33,071 nucleotides of DNA from Armatimonadota bacterium (lineage in GTDB: Bacteria > Armatimonadota > DTGP01 > JAKQQT01). The DNA is taken from assembly GCA_029564025.1 (NCBI GenBank), contig JAKQQT010000680.1, positions 1 through 33,071 of the forward strand. Reading direction: 5' to 3'. The notes beneath the pieces are model-generated. The model saw only the letters and a list, made by a program, of their open reading frames with translations. It ran no database searches and had not been told where the DNA came from. Shown here one piece after another: positions 1 through 7,905 of the stretch (positions are counted from its first letter, which is position 1; every line of letters begins with the position of its first letter). Both the position numbers and the translations under genes were made by a program.

Positions 1-706
<706 letters not shown>

Positions 707-708
707 TC

Positions 709-717
709 AGTATAGCA
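709..717 (-). promoter_or_regulatory. Putative extended -10 promoter of ahcY
   Basis: On the minus strand the sequence reads TGCTATACT, i.e. TGn followed by TATACT (5 of 6 matches to TATAAT). No convincing -35 hexamer stands 17 nt upstream, as is common for extended -10 promoters. Transcription from here would leave an ~85 nt leader before the ahcY ATG. This is an inference from sequence alone. Confidence 0.35.
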
Positions 718-739
718 CGGGGTGGAAGACGCGGTCCGC

Positions 740-3151
740 TCAACCACCTCCCTTCAGCGCGTTGTACCGCGCCGTCACGTCCGCGGCGAAGATGTCTTTT
801 CGTTCCGGCGCCCATACCATCGGGAAGTGGATTTTCGTCCTCTTGAACGACGCGGCGTAGATGCGGTTTTCAGGGCGTTTCGGATCGGCCTTGCGCGCCG
901 CGTCCCGAAACCATGTCTGATCCAACTCCCCGGCTTCCGAAGCACCGATGAAGTGCCAGCCGTTGTCCCACACCTCCACCCACGTGTGGTTTCCCGTTCC
1001 GTCGGTCCATTTTGGAGTGCCGACAACCCGCGCGGGAATGCCGACGGCGCGGCAGGCGTCCACCAGCAATATGGACAATCCCGTGCAGGACGCGTAACCG
1101 GCCTTGACGGATTCGGATGGGCTCTGGTCCGGCTTGGGGCGCTTCGTCGGGTGGTAATGCACACCCAGTTCATCAAAGATTGTCTTGTTCAGTTGGACCG
1201 CGGCTTTTCCCGGCGTATCGAACCTCCGGGCAGACGCGATGAAGCGTTCGTGCAGTTCCGTCCTCCAGTCCTCCACCCTTTCGGAAAGGTTGAAGTACGG
1301 CAGGACATACTCCAGAAAGATACCTTCGGGTAACTTCGCGCCCCAGGGTACCTCCCGCCGGGCCTGGTACGCCAACGCCGCATTCCCTGTCAACAGACCG
1401 CCGTGTAATGCTCGCAAGTGGCGGTCCGGCATATTGGCGATCAGGAACGCGACCGCCTGCCTGTGAGCCTTCGGCGCTGACCTCAGCGCCGATTGCAATT
1501 GCGACCGGTTGGGTCCGGCCTTGCTCAGCGCGCGCGCAACCTCCGGAAGACTCTCTTCCGGAACCGGCTTTCCTACAGCCCGCACTGAGACCGGTTGCGA
1601 TTTGGAAGTTCTGACGGGGCTCGGAGTATCCATCCGTTCCGCGGAAAACCTGATGGTGTACGCCTTCCCCTTCTCGAACTTCGCCACTCCGGTCAGCAGG
1701 AGAAAGTTGTCCGTGATAACCGGCTTCCATTCTGTCCCCTCCAGCACCTTAATGTTTTTCACCCGTTTCGGCAGGAACACGGCCGGGGGACGGCCCGTGT
1801 CCGCATCTCGCATAGCGCGGAATGTCACCGTGTACACGTCCCCTTTCACGTCCAGCGTCTGGCTCCACGACAGGGAACGCAACAGATCGGCTCGGTTTGG
1901 GGACGAAGGCCTTGCCAGTCGCGCGTCCCACGCCGGATCGCCGTAAAATGCCACGGTGTCGCGGTCCCAGAGAAGACCGATCAGGTCCCGGTTCTTCTCG
2001 TCGTTTCCGTCCACGTTGAGTTGCTGAACGAGTGCATCGAGCGCCTGGTTCGCGTGGCCCCATTCGTTGAATTCGAAGTCCGCCTTATCGGGGAAGCGCG
2101 ACTGCAACTGGTGCACAAGAGCCTGGTTGTTGAGGTAGAAGGCCTCCGCGAGGGAATACCGCCCCGGTTGGTCCAGGAAGTAGTTGTTGACGCCCCAACC
2201 GCCGTAGCCGAACCACGTTTCGACCGTGTAGCCGACCATTTGCGTCACGCCACCCGAGCCCATGTATGCCAGCGCCATCGCCTGCGTGTCCGGGATATGC
2301 CCCACCAGGCAGTTTCCCACGGCGATGTTCACCTTGGGATTGGGTGAGTTGATGGGTATCCACTTCTTCTGCCTGTCGACGCCGTACAGCACCCCGTCCC
2401 TGCACCGGAACTGGCCGTTCGGGAAGGAATAGCCAATCTGCCAGTCGCGTTCCGTGGCGTGACCCGAGGTGACGAAAAGATCCGGCTTGTAGATATTGAA
2501 AACGTCGACCAGCGCCTGCGTGGTGTCGTCCGGGCATTCCTTGTCGACGGGGACTCCACCCGGTTTCTTCTCAACCATATGGTTTTTCCTGCCCTCGTCG
2601 TACCAGACGCCCTCATCGAAGACCTCCAAAGGAATGGGCGTCCCTCCCGCGCCCTTGCGCACAACCAGAGGCTCGGTGGTCGCGACGATGCGGGCCGCCG
2701 AGGTTGCGTCGTAACCCGTCAGGATTCCCCAGATCACATCCGTGTAGGGATCGCTGTCCAGTTTGCGCGTCAGGCGGTGGACATCGACCACGTACTTCCG
2801 GCCGGCTTCTTCGGGTTGCGCCACAAAACACACATATCCCGGTATGCGTTCGGCCAAAGCCGGTATGACGTCCTTCACATCCTCCTTGTAGACCAAAGCC
2901 TCCGCTGTGTGCTTGACCGCCAAGCCCCGGACGACCTCGCGCCACCCGGGATCGTTCCACGTCTTTCCTGATACGACAATCCGGTAGCCCCTCGAGGTTG
3001 TCGTCGCCGATACCTTTACTCCTTTGTCCGAAACCTTCATCACGTAGGAGGCAATTGTCGGTGGCGGGATCACCGTTACGGGCGCGGCAAATGCCGTCGC
3101 GGCCAGTAAAACCTGAATCAAAAGCGTCAACCTACGGCAGAACATCGTCAT
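740..3151 (-). CDS. Large secreted protein with C-terminal transglutaminase-like domain and possible clan-CD-like middle region
   Basis: The protein is about 803 residues. The ORF track starts at GTG 3160, but the GAGAGGTG stretch is better spaced for the ATG at 3151. A signal peptide is visible (FCRRLTLLIQVLLAATAFAA), so it is probably exported. Track numbering is used below. The C-terminal part (~660-760) is transglutaminase-like: Cys692 in YASCTGLSILLVDACRAVGIPARVV, His725 in NHTWVEVW, and acidic Glu742 in WHFIGASE, resembling the GA(C)E element of bacterial secreted transglutaminases. In the middle, SGHA (His234) and IAVGNC (Cys284) are each preceded by hydrophobic strands. That arrangement recalls the His/Cys dyad of clan CD peptidases such as gingipains, but this part is tentative. 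Residues ~540-630 look helical. The substrate is unknown. The gene stands alone, divergent from the GDSL gene. Confidence 0.7.
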   Translation of the reverse strand: MTMFCRRLTLLIQVLLAATAFAAPVTVIPPPTIASYVMKVSDKGVKVSATTTSRGYRIVVSGKTWNDPGWREVVRGLAVKHTAEALVYKEDVKDVIPALAERIPGYVCFVAQPEEAGRKYVVDVHRLTRKLDSDPYTDVIWGILTGYDATSAARIVATTEPLVVRKGAGGTPIPLEVFDEGVWYDEGRKNHMVEKKPGGVPVDKECPDDTTQALVDVFNIYKPDLFVTSGHATERDWQIGYSFPNGQFRCRDGVLYGVDRQKKWIPINSPNPKVNIAVGNCLVGHIPDTQAMALAYMGSGGVTQMVGYTVETWFGYGGWGVNNYFLDQPGRYSLAEAFYLNNQALVHQLQSRFPDKADFEFNEWGHANQALDALVQQLNVDGNDEKNRDLIGLLWDRDTVAFYGDPAWDARLARPSSPNRADLLRSLSWSQTLDVKGDVYTVTFRAMRDADTGRPPAVFLPKRVKNIKVLEGTEWKPVITDNFLLLTGVAKFEKGKAYTIRFSAERMDTPSPVRTSKSQPVSVRAVGKPVPEESLPEVARALSKAGPNRSQLQSALRSAPKAHRQAVAFLIANMPDRHLRALHGGLLTGNAALAYQARREVPWGAKLPEGIFLEYVLPYFNLSERVEDWRTELHERFIASARRFDTPGKAAVQLNKTIFDELGVHYHPTKRPKPDQSPSESVKAGYASCTGLSILLVDACRAVGIPARVVGTPKWTDGTGNHTWVEVWDNGWHFIGASEAGELDQTWFRDAARKADPKRPENRIYAASFKRTKIHFPMVWAPERKDIFAADVTARYNALKGGG

Positions 3152-3296
3152 TGCATACACCTCTCATGCTCAGAATACCGCACGTCGGCGGTTCGAGCAC
3201 ACGCCCGTTTTGTACCGTGCATTTTGCCTGCCGACGGTCCGGCGGACAACATGACGTTGTCAACCCCTTTTTTCGTCTTCCAGGAAAAATCAAACC

Positions 3297-4025
3297 ATGA
3301 ACGCATCATCACTACTGATCGCAGTCGCCGGAATCGCCCTGTTCGTTGGAACCTCTCCCGCCTCCGGAGCAAACGGCTACACTCCCGCCCCCGAAAAGAC
3401 CGAAGACTGGCCCGGCAAAGGCGTCGTGTGGAACGGCGACCACTGGAACAAACGCCGCGGCGAGTTCTGGGCCAACCGCGAAAAGGACAAGGGCGCCGTG
3501 GTATTCTTCGGCGATTCCATTACCGAAGGATGGTACACCCTTTCAAAGGACTTTCCGAAATGGAAGTGCGCCAATCGCGGTATCAGTGGAGACCCCAGCA
3601 GAAGCCTTGTTTTCCGCCTGAAGGAGGACGTGCTGGACCTAGAGCCGCGCGCCGTGGTGATCCTCATCGGCGTAAACGATATTGCCTCGGGCGGCCTTCC
3701 CGAAGACATCGCGTGGAACATACGCTACTGCGTCACGGCAATCCAGCGCTGGAGATCCGGCACACCGGTGGTTATCAACAAGGTGATGCCCTGGGGCAAC
3801 GCCCAGCCGCACCACCGACAGCGCATTGCGCTCCTGAACCGCATGATTGAGGCGATTCCCATCGGACGGGTCAATGTGCGCGTATGCGACACGTGGTCAA
3901 TCTTCGCCGATGAAAACGGTAATCCCGCCAAGGATGAATTCCCCGATTTGTTACACCCGAACGCATCGGCCCGAGTGAAGTGGCACAAAGCGCTGAATCC
4001 GATCCTGGAAGAGGTCGTCAAGTGA
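3297..4025 (+). CDS. Secreted SGNH/GDSL-family hydrolase (lipase/esterase-like)
   Basis: This 242-residue protein has an N-terminal signal peptide (to about PASG^A near residue 24) and all four SGNH blocks. Block I is FFGDSITEGW with nucleophile Ser74, block II Gly95 in NRGISGD, block III Asn127 in GVND, and block V Asp217 and His220 in DLLHPN. The family hydrolyses ester bonds, often acetyl groups on polysaccharides, platelet-activating-factor-like lipids or sialic acids; the substrate cannot be read from sequence. The start ATG follows CAGGAA at suitable spacing. Its stop TGA overlaps the GTG of the next gene, so the two are probably translationally coupled. Confidence 0.9.
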   Translation: MNASSLLIAVAGIALFVGTSPASGANGYTPAPEKTEDWPGKGVVWNGDHWNKRRGEFWANREKDKGAVVFFGDSITEGWYTLSKDFPKWKCANRGISGDPSRSLVFRLKEDVLDLEPRAVVILIGVNDIASGGLPEDIAWNIRYCVTAIQRWRSGTPVVINKVMPWGNAQPHHRQRIALLNRMIEAIPIGRVNVRVCDTWSIFADENGNPAKDEFPDLLHPNASARVKWHKALNPILEEVVK

Positions 4026-4684
4026 GTCTTGTCTACGAGAACAGCCTTGGCGCGACGCTGGACGCCGTGAACGATGCGCTGTTTCACAAGCGAACCATCA
4101 AGCAGGCAGACGCGGTGGAAGCCGCTCGCTGGATCGCCTCCCGCCAGGGCCTGCCCGGCTCGTACCGGGGTATGTTCGCTCCGACGGATTCGGACTTCGA
4201 GAAGGGTGTCCGGGTTTACACGGGTGAACGCACGCGGTCGGGGGCCAGCACCTCGCACATCTTGAGTGAAGAAGCATGCCGAACCCTCTGCCTGCTGAAG
4301 CCAAGGGATGTGTCTGCGCGAACCGCCTTGAAACGCGCCCAAGCCGTGGTCGCTTCCTTCATGGACGGCACCGGTACATACTGTTGCGGCATCTGTAGCA
4401 CCTCTCTGTGGCGGCATCTCAGCGCCGGTGGATACGAAGGCGCGGAATGTTTGCTGGAAAGCGGTCTGCGGGCGCTCAAATCGCACAGGGATGGAGAAGG
4501 CTGGAGACCGTACCCGTTCTGGTACACTGTCCTCACTCTGCTTGAAATCGACACCGATCAGGCGCGGGAAGAACTGCGCTACGCTGAAGCGTTCATCCGA
4601 CGGTACGAAAGGAACGCCCGTCCGAGAGACTACTACGCCGAGCGCCGGGTGGAAGTCGCCCGCCGCGTTATCGCCAGGCTCTAG
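4022..4684 (+). CDS. Uncharacterised ~220-residue helical protein with a CCxxC motif
   Basis: I do not recognise the family. The ORF track starts at 3980, but the GTG at 4022 overlaps the upstream stop as GTGA and follows GGAAGAGG, so it is the better start (220 residues). No signal peptide or membrane segment is apparent. The protein is rich in predicted helices, with a central Cys121-Cys122-x-x-Cys125 motif (GTYCCGICSTSLWRHLSAGG) and a second aromatic stretch GWRPYPFWYTVLTLL. The spacing of aromatic, helix-turn units vaguely recalls alpha/alpha-toroid (prenyltransferase-repeat) proteins, but that is speculation. The Cys cluster could bind metal or be redox-active. It sits between the GDSL hydrolase and an MFS transporter, 11 nt before the latter. 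Confidence 0.75.
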   Translation: MSLVYENSLGATLDAVNDALFHKRTIKQADAVEAARWIASRQGLPGSYRGMFAPTDSDFEKGVRVYTGERTRSGASTSHILSEEACRTLCLLKPRDVSARTALKRAQAVVASFMDGTGTYCCGICSTSLWRHLSAGGYEGAECLLESGLRALKSHRDGEGWRPYPFWYTVLTLLEIDTDQAREELRYAEAFIRRYERNARPRDYYAERRVEVARRVIARL

Positions 4685-4695
4685 GAAGGCGTACT

Positions 4696-5907
4696 GTGTT
4701 TACCGATCGCAATCGGGTGCTCGTGTTCACCGCCCGTGGGCTCCGAACGTTCGGCTTCGGCCTGCTTTCGATCGTCCTTCCCCTGTACTTGAAGGAATTG
4801 GGTCTTCCAGCGACGTTGATCGGCCTCGTTTTCTCGCTGACCCTGGTTGAGGACGCTCTCGCGACTACAGCTATCACCGTATTCGCGGACCGGTTCGGCC
4901 GCAGGCTTGTGCTCACCCTCGCGCCTCTGCTGGTGGTCCTGGCCGGCGTCGGTTTTGCCACGGCGCAGGTTCCCTGGCTCATCATCCTTGTTGCCGTTGT
5001 CGGCACCATCAGTCCGGGCGGCGTGGAAGCGGGACCGTTCCTCGCCGTGGAACAGGCCGTGCTGTCGGAGCGCGCCTCCGGACACAAGCGCACCGGTCTG
5101 CTGGCGTGGTACAACGTCGTCGGTTCGCTGTTCGCGGCTTTGGGAGCGGGCGCGGCGGGCCTGATTCCCCACCTGTTGCGACATCAAGGTGTCACCCAAC
5201 TCGAATCGATGCGGTTGGTGTTCTGGTTGTACGCGGCCATCGGGATCGCTTTAATGTTCGTCGCGGCGGGAATGAACCGCGAAGTCGAGGCGGCGAAACC
5301 GGCGGAAGTTCGTGAGAAGGTCGTGATGGGCCTGCACCGGTCGAAGGGAATCGTCGCGAAACTGTGCCTGTTGTTCGGCGTTGATGCCCTGGCTGGGGGC
5401 TTCATCGTACAGCAACTGCTGGTCTACTGGTTCAGCGTTCGCTTCAACGTCGGCGCCGGTGTGCTCGGACCGGTGTTCCTCGGCACCAACCTGCTGTCGG
5501 CTGTTTCTTTCCTCGCCGCCGCGCCGCTGGCGAAACGCATCGGACTGCTGAACACAATGGTGTTCACGCATCTGCCGTCGAATATCCTGTTGTGTTTCGT
5601 GCCGTTGATGCCGACCTTCCATCTTGCCGTGGCGATGCTGATGTTGCGGCATCTGCTGTCCCAGATGGACGTCCCGACCCGCCAGGCGTATACCATGGCT
5701 TTGGTAGCGCCGGATGAGCGGTCCGCCGCCGCTGGGATAACGGCCAGTGTCCGCAGTGTCGCACAGGCTGTCAGCCCGGCGATGAGCGGCGCCGTGATGG
5801 CTCTGGCGGTGTTCGGCTGGCACTTCATCATCGCCGGAACGCTGAAAAGCGTCTACGATGTCGCCATCTGGCTTGTGTTTCGCAAAGTGGAAATCAACGA
5901 CGGATAA
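4696..5907 (+). CDS. Major facilitator superfamily (MFS) transporter
   Basis: The 403-residue protein has repeated long hydrophobic segments consistent with about 12 transmembrane helices. The MFS motif A-like loop FADRFGRRLVLTLAPLLVV lies between helices 2 and 3 (~residues 64-83). A second motif-A-like position follows LAKRIGLLNTM in the C-terminal half. It starts at GTG 4696 with AGGAAGG upstream. Family members move small solutes or drugs across the inner membrane using ion gradients. The substrate is not readable; sugar, phosphate or efflux roles are all possible. It is the third gene of a tightly packed plus-strand group, so it may import or export something related to the hydrolase product. 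Confidence 0.88.
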   Translation: MFTDRNRVLVFTARGLRTFGFGLLSIVLPLYLKELGLPATLIGLVFSLTLVEDALATTAITVFADRFGRRLVLTLAPLLVVLAGVGFATAQVPWLIILVAVVGTISPGGVEAGPFLAVEQAVLSERASGHKRTGLLAWYNVVGSLFAALGAGAAGLIPHLLRHQGVTQLESMRLVFWLYAAIGIALMFVAAGMNREVEAAKPAEVREKVVMGLHRSKGIVAKLCLLFGVDALAGGFIVQQLLVYWFSVRFNVGAGVLGPVFLGTNLLSAVSFLAAAPLAKRIGLLNTMVFTHLPSNILLCFVPLMPTFHLAVAMLMLRHLLSQMDVPTRQAYTMALVAPDERSAAAGITASVRSVAQAVSPAMSGAVMALAVFGWHFIIAGTLKSVYDVAIWLVFRKVEINDG

Positions 5908-5939
5908 CAGGACCGTCTTTCGTTTGGAAAGGTAATTCC

Positions 5940-6392
5940 GTGCCCCAGATCAAAACCACCGTGCTCGTTGACGCCCCGATCGATGTCGTGATGCGCGTCG
6001 CGAGGGATTACGCCGCCTATCCGTCCTTCATGAAGGACGTCAAGTCCGTGGATGTGCTGGAAGACGACGGCTCGCGCATCGTCGCCAAGTGGATTGCGCG
6101 CGTCGAGGAAGTCAAGATGGAGATCAAGTGGACGCAGGAGGACGTTTGGGATTTTGCCAACCGAACCTCCCGCTTCCGTCAAACCAGCGGCGACTATGAC
6201 CGCATGGAAGGCGACTGGTACTTCGCCGAGGAAAACGGCGGCACCCGATTCGACAGCGTGGTGGACGCCGAGTTCACCATCCCCCTGGTCGGCGCCCTGT
6301 TGAAGAACCTGATCGCCAGGAAGGTTCAGGAAAACCTTCAAGCCATGCAGGACGCCATCAAGGCGCAGGCCGAAAAGGTTGCCCGGAACTGA
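5940..6392 (+). CDS. SRPBCC-fold protein (polyketide cyclase / COQ10-RatA-like)
   Basis: The 150-residue protein has the pattern of the START/Bet v1 superfamily. It opens with a strand and the phrase DAPIDVVMRVARDYAAYPSFMKDVKSVDVLEDDG, continues with antiparallel strands, and closes with a long C-terminal helix (LKNLIARKVQENLQAMQDAIKAQAEKV). This matches coenzyme-Q-binding/RatA-like SRPBCC proteins, which carry a hydrophobic ligand pocket. No catalytic residue can be assigned. The start is GTG 5940, preceded by GGAAAGG. It lies 32 nt after the MFS gene on the same strand, so may share its transcript, and converges with the next gene with only 6 nt between stops. Confidence 0.85.
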   Translation: MPQIKTTVLVDAPIDVVMRVARDYAAYPSFMKDVKSVDVLEDDGSRIVAKWIARVEEVKMEIKWTQEDVWDFANRTSRFRQTSGDYDRMEGDWYFAEENGGTRFDSVVDAEFTIPLVGALLKNLIARKVQENLQAMQDAIKAQAEKVARN

Positions 6393-6398
6393 CGCCGC

Positions 6399-7793
6399 TC
6401 AGGGCACGACGCTGATATCATACGTTCCCGCCGGCAGTCGGAACACCACTTGGCCGTTCTCGTCGGTAATACCCGAAGCCGAGAACGAATAGACTCCGGA
6501 AGTCGGTAAGGTCGTTATGCGCGAAATAGCGGTAACGGCGGCGGCGGGAAGGACACCCCCGGTGGGTCTCCGCACTGTCAGTGTTACGAGCGCAAAGGAC
6601 GGCAGTGAAGGTAATGTAACGTTCTTCGTCGTTCCGCCCGATGACAGCGTCACTGGAACCAGGTAATCCACACCGGTGCCGGTCCAGGTTCCGTGGTTGG
6701 CCGCGATGCTGAGCGTTAGTTTACCCGGCGGACCTGCCACGAGAAAACCTCCTTCCAGCGTGATATCCGGCGTCCATGCCGACCACGCGCCCAGCGTTGA
6801 TGCGCCATATGCGGTGACACCTGTCAACGTCAGCGCGGACGGAGCGGTGATGGTGCCGCCCAACTCCGCCACGGTCGGGATGGCCAGGGATTTTGACGTG
6901 GTTCCGCTCACCGTGATGGTGGTGTCGTATTCCATCGAAAAGGATTCGGTGAGACTGGTGCTGAGCCCCAAATCGCCATTTGCGGTCACCCTGTACGTCG
7001 TCTTCGGGACGGCGGTTTGTACCGGAGTGGTCGATACCTCGCGGTTCACCCAGGTGCGGCCCATAACCGTTGATTCACGCATCATCACCGATCTCGGAAG
7101 GAAGAAAACGGTGGGCGGAACCGAGAAGTCCAGTGTCAGACTGGCGGTTGCCGGCAATCTGACCTGTGTGACTTTCAGCCCGGTGACATCGGAATAGACA
7201 GCGAAAGGTGTTCCCAGTTGCGTGTTGTAACCGATGTCGATGTTCTCAAAGTACGGAGACTGCGATGAAACTACGGTTTCCGATATCAACTGGTAACTGC
7301 CAGCCGGACCGGCCGCGCTGAAGGCGCCCGCCGACGAAACAGGCGTCCATGCGACGAATTCATTCGTTGTCTTGTTGTATAGGCGCATGTAGTTCGGCAT
7401 GATTGCCTCGCCGGTGGCTGACACTGTACCCGCCACAACATAACCACCCGCCAATGCCAGAGCCTGGCTGAACGAGGAACCTGAAACGGTTACCGTGAAG
7501 ACACCGGGAATGGGAGCCACTCCGCGCTGTTGGTCCAGTCCGGTCAGAACCCTTGCCAGTCGGACGGCATCCCGGATGGTGACGCGTCCGTCCAGGCTAT
7601 CCGGTTCCACGTCCATCGCGTTGATGTCGGTGGCAGTGGCCTTCAGCAAACCGCCGGAGATACGCAGGGCTCTGGCCAAATCCGCATAATCGAACGTTCC
7701 GTTGCCGTCACCATCACCCCACACCGCCGTCGCGGGCAGACAGGCGCCGATCATAAAAATAAAACCCAACAGCACGCCCTTCTTGTTCATCAC
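6399..7793 (-). CDS. Secreted protein with N-terminal dockerin-like Ca-binding repeats and beta-rich repeats
   Basis: The 464-residue protein starts with a signal peptide (NKKGVLLGFIFMIGACLPATA). Two dockerin/EF-hand-like repeats follow directly: GDGDGNGTFDYADLARALRISGG (residues ~26-48) and DVEPDSLDGRVTIRDAVRLARVLTGL (~61-86). Each has a DxDxNG-like or DxxxDG loop plus an F-helix. The rest is Thr/Ser/Val-rich beta sequence, ending in a carboxypeptidase-regulatory-like segment (ITDENGQVVFRLPAGTYDISVVP). The product is probably exported to the surface. Having the dockerin-like pair at the N-terminus rather than the C-terminus is unusual for cellulosomal dockerins, so it may act as a structural Ca-binding cap. 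GTG 7793 and ATG 7790 are both suitably spaced from GGAGGAATTGA. Confidence 0.7.
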   Translation of the reverse strand: MMNKKGVLLGFIFMIGACLPATAVWGDGDGNGTFDYADLARALRISGGLLKATATDINAMDVEPDSLDGRVTIRDAVRLARVLTGLDQQRGVAPIPGVFTVTVSGSSFSQALALAGGYVVAGTVSATGEAIMPNYMRLYNKTTNEFVAWTPVSSAGAFSAAGPAGSYQLISETVVSSQSPYFENIDIGYNTQLGTPFAVYSDVTGLKVTQVRLPATASLTLDFSVPPTVFFLPRSVMMRESTVMGRTWVNREVSTTPVQTAVPKTTYRVTANGDLGLSTSLTESFSMEYDTTITVSGTTSKSLAIPTVAELGGTITAPSALTLTGVTAYGASTLGAWSAWTPDITLEGGFLVAGPPGKLTLSIAANHGTWTGTGVDYLVPVTLSSGGTTKNVTLPSLPSFALVTLTVRRPTGGVLPAAAVTAISRITTLPTSGVYSFSASGITDENGQVVFRLPAGTYDISVVP

Positions 7794-7837
7794 TCAATTC
7801 CTCCCGACACGAGAGAATGGACAATGTCCGCTCACGC

Positions 7838-7843
7838 TACAAT
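7838..7843 (+). promoter_or_regulatory. Putative -10 element for the aspartase/fumarase gene
   Basis: TACAAT (5 of 6 matches to TATAAT) stands 62 nt before the plus-strand ATG at 7906. The hexamer 17 nt upstream is a poor -35. It partly overlaps the opposing -10 element on the minus strand. This is a weak inference from sequence. Confidence 0.3.
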
Positions 7844-7850
7844 GATATCA
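7842..7850 (-). promoter_or_regulatory. Putative extended -10 promoter of the dockerin-like gene
   Basis: The minus strand reads TGATATCAT, i.e. TGn plus TATCAT (5 of 6 matches). It would start a transcript about 40 nt before the dockerin-protein start. It overlaps the plus-strand TACAAT, so the two divergent genes may compete for RNA polymerase. Confidence 0.3.
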
Positions 7851-7905
7851 GAACACACCGGTCACCCGTTTCGGTCGACACGCATCATCACGGAGGAGAG
7901 CCCCC

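Noticed and set aside
3256-3261. TTGACA on the minus strand upstream of the transglutaminase gene as a -35 box
   Set aside because: No acceptable -10 lies 16-18 nt downstream; the following sequence is GC-rich.
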